From the NCBI GenBank assembly GCA_900550235.1, contig URRQ01000039.1:1-19523 (forward strand): a DNA stretch of 19,523 nucleotides. The letters run 5' to 3'. Positions within the stretch are counted from its first letter, which is position 1. The number at the start of each line of letters is the position of its first letter. Source of the DNA: an uncultured Lachnospiraceae bacterium. Its GTDB lineage: Bacteria > Bacillota > Clostridia > Lachnospirales > Lachnospiraceae. This document shows positions 14,781 through 19,523 of this stretch, piece after piece. The position numbers were made by a program, and so were the translations under genes. The notes beneath the pieces are model-generated. The model was given only the letters and a program-made list of their open reading frames with translations, did not search any database and was not told where the DNA came from.

Positions 14781-17627
14781 TTAAATTTTCTTAAGCATTG
14801 TGTTGATATATTTACCGGTATACGACTTCGGATTTGCAGCAATTTCCTCTGGTGTTCCTTTGGCTACAACAGTCCCTCCTTTGTCACCGCCTTCAGGTCC
14901 AATATCGATGATATAATCTGCTGTTTTTATCACATCTAAATTATGCTCGATCACGATCACGGTATTCCCGTCCGATGCTAGTCTCTGCAAAATCTCCGTT
15001 AATTTATGCACATCTGCAAAATGAAGTCCTGTCGTAGGTTCATCCAAAATATATACTGTTTTCCCGGTACTTCGTTTGCTTAATTCCGTCGCAAGTTTGA
15101 TTCTCTGTGCCTCTCCGCCAGACAAAGTTGTTGATGGTTGTCCAAGTCGGATATAGGATAATCCTACATCATAGAGCGTTTCCATCTTTCTTCGAATCGA
15201 TGGAACATTCTCAAAGAAATGCATCGCTTCTTCTACCGTCATATTGAGCACATCATAAATGCTCTTTCCTTTGTATTTCACTTCCAAAGTCTCGCGGTTA
15301 TACCGTTTTCCTTCACACACTTCGCATGGTACATATACGTCCGGTAAAAAATGCATCTCAATCTTCAGGATTCCGTCACCACTACAAGCTTCGCAACGTC
15401 CGCCTTTCACGTTGAAACTAAATCTCCCTTTTTTATATCCTCTTGCTTTTGCATCCGGTGTTGCCGCAAAAAGATCACGAATCAAATCAAACACCCCTGT
15501 ATAGGTTGCCGGATTCGAGCGAGGCGTTCTTCCAATTGGTGATTGATCGATATCTATCACTTTATCCAACTGTTCCATTCCTTCGATTCGTTTATGTTTT
15601 CCCGGAATCGTCCTTGCATGGTTCAGTTCTCTTGCCAGCTTTTTATATAAAATCTCATTGATCAAAGAACTTTTCCCAGAGCCGGAAACTCCTGTTACAC
15701 AAGTCATAACTCCAAGCGGAATCTCTACATCAATATTTTTCAGATTGTTCTCTGCAGCTCCAACAACTTTCAGCCAGCCGGTCGGTTTTTTTCTCACTTC
15801 CGGAACAGGAATTTTGATTCGTCCACTTAAATATGCGCCTGTAATGGACTTTTTATTTTTCATGATTTCTTTTGCTGTACCTGCAGCAACCACTTCTCCA
15901 CCATGTTCTCCTGCTTCCGGTCCGATATCCACAATATAATCCGCCTCCAACATCGTATCTTCATCATGCTCTACTACAATAAGAGTATTTCCAAGATCAC
16001 GTAAATGTTTCAATGTCTTCAGCAATTTATCATTGTCTCTTTGATGCAATCCGATACTTGGTTCATCTAAAATATAGGCGACGCCTACCAATCCCGAACC
16101 AATCTGTGTTGCAAGACGGATTCTTTGTGCCTCTCCACCTGACAAACTTCCTGTCGCACGAGCAAGCGTTAAATAGTCTAGCCCTACATCCATCAAAAAT
16201 CCTATTCTCGCCTTGATTTCCTTCAAAATCTGCCCGCCAATCAATTCCTGCGTCTTTGTCAGTTCCAGTCCATTCAAAAATTCCTGCAATTTTTCGATAG
16301 AAAGAGCAGTCACTTCTGCAATATTTTTATCACCTACCGTAACTGCCAATGCGCTTTTCTTTAATCTCTGCCCTCCGCACGCATGGCATGGTGTAATTCT
16401 CATAAATGTCTCATACTCTGCTTTCATCGTTTCAGATGAAGTTTCTCGATATCGACGTTCTACATTTTTTATCAAACCTTCAAAAGCCACATCATAAAAG
16501 CCTTCTCCACGTTGTCCTACATAATGTACTTTAACCTCTTTTCCGTTTGTCCCGTGAATGAGAATATCTTTAATCTCCTTTGGATATTCTTCGAATGGTG
16601 TATCTAAAGAGAATTGATACTCTTTACATAGCGCCTCCAAAATCGCTCTTGTAAAGCTTCCTTTATCGGTACAAGACTGCCACCCCATTACAGTAATAGC
16701 CCCTTGGCTAATACTCAAGCTTGGGTCTGGAATCATCAAATCGATATCAAATTCCATTTTATATCCCAATCCATAACATTCCGGACATGCTCCGAACGGA
16801 TTGTTAAACGAGAAACTTCTTGGCTCTATTTCTTCAATGCTGATTCCGCAATCCGGGCAAGAAAAACTTTGGCTGAAATTAATCGGTTCTCCTCCAATCA
16901 CATCTACAGTCAGTAATCCTTCTGCAAGATTCAGCACATTCTCTACCGAATCTGTCAAACGTTTTTCAATTCCAGTTTTTACAACAAGTCGATCTACAAC
17001 AATCTCAATATTGTGTTTGATGTTTTTATCAAGCGGAATTTCTTCCGTAAGCTCATACATATTCCCATCCACTCGCACTCGAACATAACCACTTTTCTTG
17101 GCGCGCTCAAACAATTTCTCGTGGCGTCCTTTTCTTCCGCGCACAACCGGAGCCAGCAGCTGAATCTTCGTCCCTTCCGGCAACTCCATAATCTGATCTA
17201 CCATCTGATCTACTGTTTGTTTCTTAATCTCTTTCCCACACTTTGGACAGTGCGGAATTCCTATCCTTGCATATAACAGTCGAAAATAATCATATACTTC
17301 CGTTACAGTTCCTACTGTGGAACGCGGATTTCGATTTGTCGACTTCTGATCGATAGAAATAGCCGGTGAAAGTCCTTCTATACTCTCCACATTTGGTTTC
17401 TCCATCTGTCCAAGAAACTGTCTTGCGTATGATGACAAAGATTCCATATAACGTCTCTGTCCTTCCGCATAAATCGTATCAAATGCCAAGGACGACTTTC
17501 CCGAGCCGGAAAGTCCGGTAAGAACAACAAGCTCATTTCTCGGGATATCCACGTCTATATTCTTCAGATTATGTTCGTTTGCGCCTCTAATCTTAATGTA
17601 CTGTCTTGTGTCTGTCTTTTTCGCCAT
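14781..17627 (-). CDS. uvrA: Excinuclease ABC subunit A
   Basis: UvrA, the damage-sensing ATPase of nucleotide excision repair, 948 aa, full length. It dimerises, binds distorted DNA and loads UvrB. Two ABC modules are visible: Walker A GLSGSGKS (38-45) and GVSGSGKS (646-653), signatures LSGGEAQR (495-502 and 835-842), and Walker B YILDEPSIGL (518-527) and YILDEPTTGL (859-868). Zinc-binding cysteine sets are CPKC (127-130), CPDC with CPEC (257-284), CHAC (414-417) and CEAC with CEVC (745-771). The start is four bases after the uvrB stop. The GAGGAG site is formed by the last two uvrB Glu codons, so uvrBA is a coupled operon. The gene looks ordinary for Firmicutes. Confidence 0.97.
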   Translation of the reverse strand: MAKKTDTRQYIKIRGANEHNLKNIDVDIPRNELVVLTGLSGSGKSSLAFDTIYAEGQRRYMESLSSYARQFLGQMEKPNVESIEGLSPAISIDQKSTNRNPRSTVGTVTEVYDYFRLLYARIGIPHCPKCGKEIKKQTVDQMVDQIMELPEGTKIQLLAPVVRGRKGRHEKLFERAKKSGYVRVRVDGNMYELTEEIPLDKNIKHNIEIVVDRLVVKTGIEKRLTDSVENVLNLAEGLLTVDVIGGEPINFSQSFSCPDCGISIEEIEPRSFSFNNPFGACPECYGLGYKMEFDIDLMIPDPSLSISQGAITVMGWQSCTDKGSFTRAILEALCKEYQFSLDTPFEEYPKEIKDILIHGTNGKEVKVHYVGQRGEGFYDVAFEGLIKNVERRYRETSSETMKAEYETFMRITPCHACGGQRLKKSALAVTVGDKNIAEVTALSIEKLQEFLNGLELTKTQELIGGQILKEIKARIGFLMDVGLDYLTLARATGSLSGGEAQRIRLATQIGSGLVGVAYILDEPSIGLHQRDNDKLLKTLKHLRDLGNTLIVVEHDEDTMLEADYIVDIGPEAGEHGGEVVAAGTAKEIMKNKKSITGAYLSGRIKIPVPEVRKKPTGWLKVVGAAENNLKNIDVEIPLGVMTCVTGVSGSGKSSLINEILYKKLARELNHARTIPGKHKRIEGMEQLDKVIDIDQSPIGRTPRSNPATYTGVFDLIRDLFAATPDAKARGYKKGRFSFNVKGGRCEACSGDGILKIEMHFLPDVYVPCEVCEGKRYNRETLEVKYKGKSIYDVLNMTVEEAMHFFENVPSIRRKMETLYDVGLSYIRLGQPSTTLSGGEAQRIKLATELSKRSTGKTVYILDEPTTGLHFADVHKLTEILQRLASDGNTVIVIEHNLDVIKTADYIIDIGPEGGDKGGTVVAKGTPEEIAANPKSYTGKYINTMLKKI

Positions 17628-17631
17628 CTTT

Positions 17632-19523
17632 TTACTCCTCTATCTCCTGCAACTGCTTTTTCAATTCCACCAGTTTATCGCGCAGTTCTGCCGCCGTCTC
17701 AAAGTTCAATTCTGCAGCTGCCTTCTTCATCTGCTTTGTCACGTCTTTGATCAATTTTTGTAATTCTTTCACACTCATCGACTCCGGATCCTTTTCCATA
17801 CGCAGTTCTTCTGCCGCAACTTTCTTAGAAATAGAAATCAGATCTCGAACAGATTTCTGAATGGTCTTTGGTGTGATTCCATGTTCTTCGTTATATGCCA
17901 TCTGCACTTTGCGTCTTCGCTCCGTTTCCGTAATCGCATTACGCATAGAATCTGTCATAACATCTGCGTACATGATCACATGCCCTTCCGCATTACGCGC
18001 CGCACGGCCAATCGTCTGAATCAAAGATGTTTCCGAACGTAAAAATCCTTCTTTATCTGCATCTAATATCGCTACTAATGTAATCTCCGGAATGTCAAGC
18101 CCTTCTCGCAAAAGGTTAATTCCTACAAGAACGTCAAACACATCAAGACGCATATCTCGAATAATTTCCGTACGTTCCAACGTATCAATATCAGAATGCA
18201 GATATCTAACACGGATTCCCAGTTCACGCATATAATTCGTTAAATCTTCCGCCATACGTTTCGTAAGCGTTGTAATCAATACCTTATTCTTCTTCTCGAT
18301 TTCTTTATGCACTTCTCCGATCAGATCATCAATCTGTCCCTCTACCGGACGCACTTCTACTTCCGGATCCAAAAGTCCTGTCGGTCGAATGATCTGGTCT
18401 ACTCTCAAAAGTTCATTTCTCTCTTCATACTCTCCAGGTGTAGCCGAAACAAAAAGTACTTGATTGATCTTGCTTTCAAATTCTTCAAAGTTCAACGGAC
18501 GGTTATCTTTTGCAGATGGCAATCGAAATCCATAATCTACAAGTGTTGTCTTTCTTGACTGGTCTCCGTGATACATCCCGCCAATCTGTGGAATCGTCTT
18601 ATGAGACTCATCAATCATCATAATAAAGTCATCTGGAAAGTAATCAATCAATGTGTGTGGCGGCTGTCCCGGTTCCAATCCGGTCAGATGTCTGGAATAG
18701 TTCTCAATTCCGGAACAAAAACCTGTCTCTCTCATCATCTCAATATCAAAATTTGTTCTCTCTGAAATTCTTTGTGCTTCTAAAAGCTTGTCTTCACTTT
18801 TGAAATATCGAATCCTCTCCTCCAGCTCTTCTTCAATCGCCTTTGTTGCCCGCGCCATAGATTCCTTGGACACTACATAATGAGACGCCGGAAAGATTGC
18901 AACATGCCCGATCACATTCAATATTTCTCCTGTTAATGTATCGATTTCTGTAATTCTGTCTATTTCATCGCCAAAAAATTCCACTCGATATGCAATTTTT
19001 TCCGAGTATGCAGGATACACCTCCAACACATCTCCGTGCACACGGAAAGAACCACGCTTGAAATCAATATCATTTCTCTCATATTGAATTTCGATCAGTT
19101 TAGCGACTACTTCGTCTCGATCTTTTATCATACCCGGTCTCAAAGAAATAACCATCTCCTGGTAGTCAATCGGAGAACCCAAACCGTAGATGCAGGACAC
19201 ACTGGCAACAATGATAACATCCCGACGCTCCGATAATGCCGCCGTAGCGGAATGACGTAACTTGTCAATCTCGTCATTGATCGATGAATCTTTTGCAATG
19301 TAAGTGTCAGAAGACGGAACGTAAGCCTCTGGCTGATAATAGTCATAGTAGGAGACAAAGTATTCCACCGCGTTGTCAGGGAACATCTCCTTGAATTCCC
19401 CGTACAACTGTGCCGCCAGAGTCTTATTGTGAGCGATCACAAGTGTCGGTTTCTGAAGCTGCTCTATGACATTTGCCATCGTAAAAGTTTTTCCAGAACC
19501 CGTAACCCCTAGTAAAGTCTGGC
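17632..19523 (-). CDS. uvrB: Excinuclease ABC subunit B (5' end missing)
   Basis: UvrB, the damage-verifying helicase-like subunit that takes over from UvrA and recruits UvrC. The gene runs off the right edge. The reading frame is open to the last base, with QTLLGVTGSGKTFTM (Walker A at 19486-19509) at the edge, so only about 35-40 N-terminal residues are missing by comparison with typical UvrB proteins. Visible are the tyrosine-rich beta-hairpin SYYDYYQPEAYVP that grips DNA, the VSCIYGLGSP motif, MIDESHKTIPQIGG (DEAD-like box), the helicase C block with NLLREGLDIPE and QTIGRAARNAEG, and the C-terminal UVR domain (NFETAAELRDKLVELKKQL) that binds UvrC. Coupled to uvrA. The promoter, where any LexA site would be expected, is outside the window. 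Confidence 0.97.
   Translation of the reverse strand, partial: QTLLGVTGSGKTFTMANVIEQLQKPTLVIAHNKTLAAQLYGEFKEMFPDNAVEYFVSYYDYYQPEAYVPSSDTYIAKDSSINDEIDKLRHSATAALSERRDVIIVASVSCIYGLGSPIDYQEMVISLRPGMIKDRDEVVAKLIEIQYERNDIDFKRGSFRVHGDVLEVYPAYSEKIAYRVEFFGDEIDRITEIDTLTGEILNVIGHVAIFPASHYVVSKESMARATKAIEEELEERIRYFKSEDKLLEAQRISERTNFDIEMMRETGFCSGIENYSRHLTGLEPGQPPHTLIDYFPDDFIMMIDESHKTIPQIGGMYHGDQSRKTTLVDYGFRLPSAKDNRPLNFEEFESKINQVLFVSATPGEYEERNELLRVDQIIRPTGLLDPEVEVRPVEGQIDDLIGEVHKEIEKKNKVLITTLTKRMAEDLTNYMRELGIRVRYLHSDIDTLERTEIIRDMRLDVFDVLVGINLLREGLDIPEITLVAILDADKEGFLRSETSLIQTIGRAARNAEGHVIMYADVMTDSMRNAITETERRRKVQMAYNEEHGITPKTIQKSVRDLISISKKVAAEELRMEKDPESMSVKELQKLIKDVTKQMKKAAAELNFETAAELRDKLVELKKQLQEIEE

Noticed and set aside
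1..19523. CRISPR array, tRNA, rRNA or insertion sequence
   Set aside because: No regularly spaced direct repeats with unique spacers, no cloverleaf or rRNA-like stretch and no transposase motif were seen. The only strong repeats are the coding ChW units and the 11-bp tandem.

Overview
The window looks like a chromosomal segment of a low-GC Gram-positive anaerobe, most likely a Lachnospiraceae-type Clostridium relative (inference). The signs are strong AGGAGG-type ribosome sites, a cdaA-cdaR pair, a MreB-family gene, ChW (clostridial hydrophobic, conserved Trp) repeats in a secreted lytic enzyme, and A+T-rich spacers. All genes but one are on the minus strand, so in transcription order the window reads from right to left. 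No gap between genes exceeds 300 bases. The largest is 3085-3357, which holds candidate promoters and an inverted-repeat cluster.

Right part (19523 to 10619): DNA repair and housekeeping. uvrB (5' end cut by the window edge) is followed 4 bases later by uvrA, giving two subunits of the nucleotide-excision-repair nuclease. After a promoter comes a MreB/Mbl-type actin gene without mreC or mreD beside it, closed by a GC-rich hairpin. Then come recD2 (a 5'-3' helicase) and comF (a phosphoribosyltransferase-fold competence protein).

Middle part (10549 to 6668): a five-gene operon with very tight spacing. It holds two uncharacterised membrane proteins, cdaA (diadenylate cyclase), cdaR (YbbR-repeat regulator) and an HPr-type phosphocarrier. 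It ends at a hairpin shared with the only plus-strand gene, a VanZ-family membrane protein at 6169-6648. The glmM gene that follows cdaAR in many Firmicutes is absent here.

Left part (6042 to 73): a sugar-phosphate nucleotidyltransferase, then an AT-rich pair with a 1-base gap between stop and start. The pair is an ABC/SMC-like AAA ATPase (433 aa, no TOPRIM) and a 142-residue protein with a PD-(D/E)XK nuclease-like motif. This pair is the best candidate for an undescribed system, plausibly anti-phage or toxin-like. The last gene is a secreted glucosaminidase with an SH3-like segment and nine ChW repeats arranged as three sets of three.

Everything here was read by eye. Family calls rest on recognised motifs, not on database searches.
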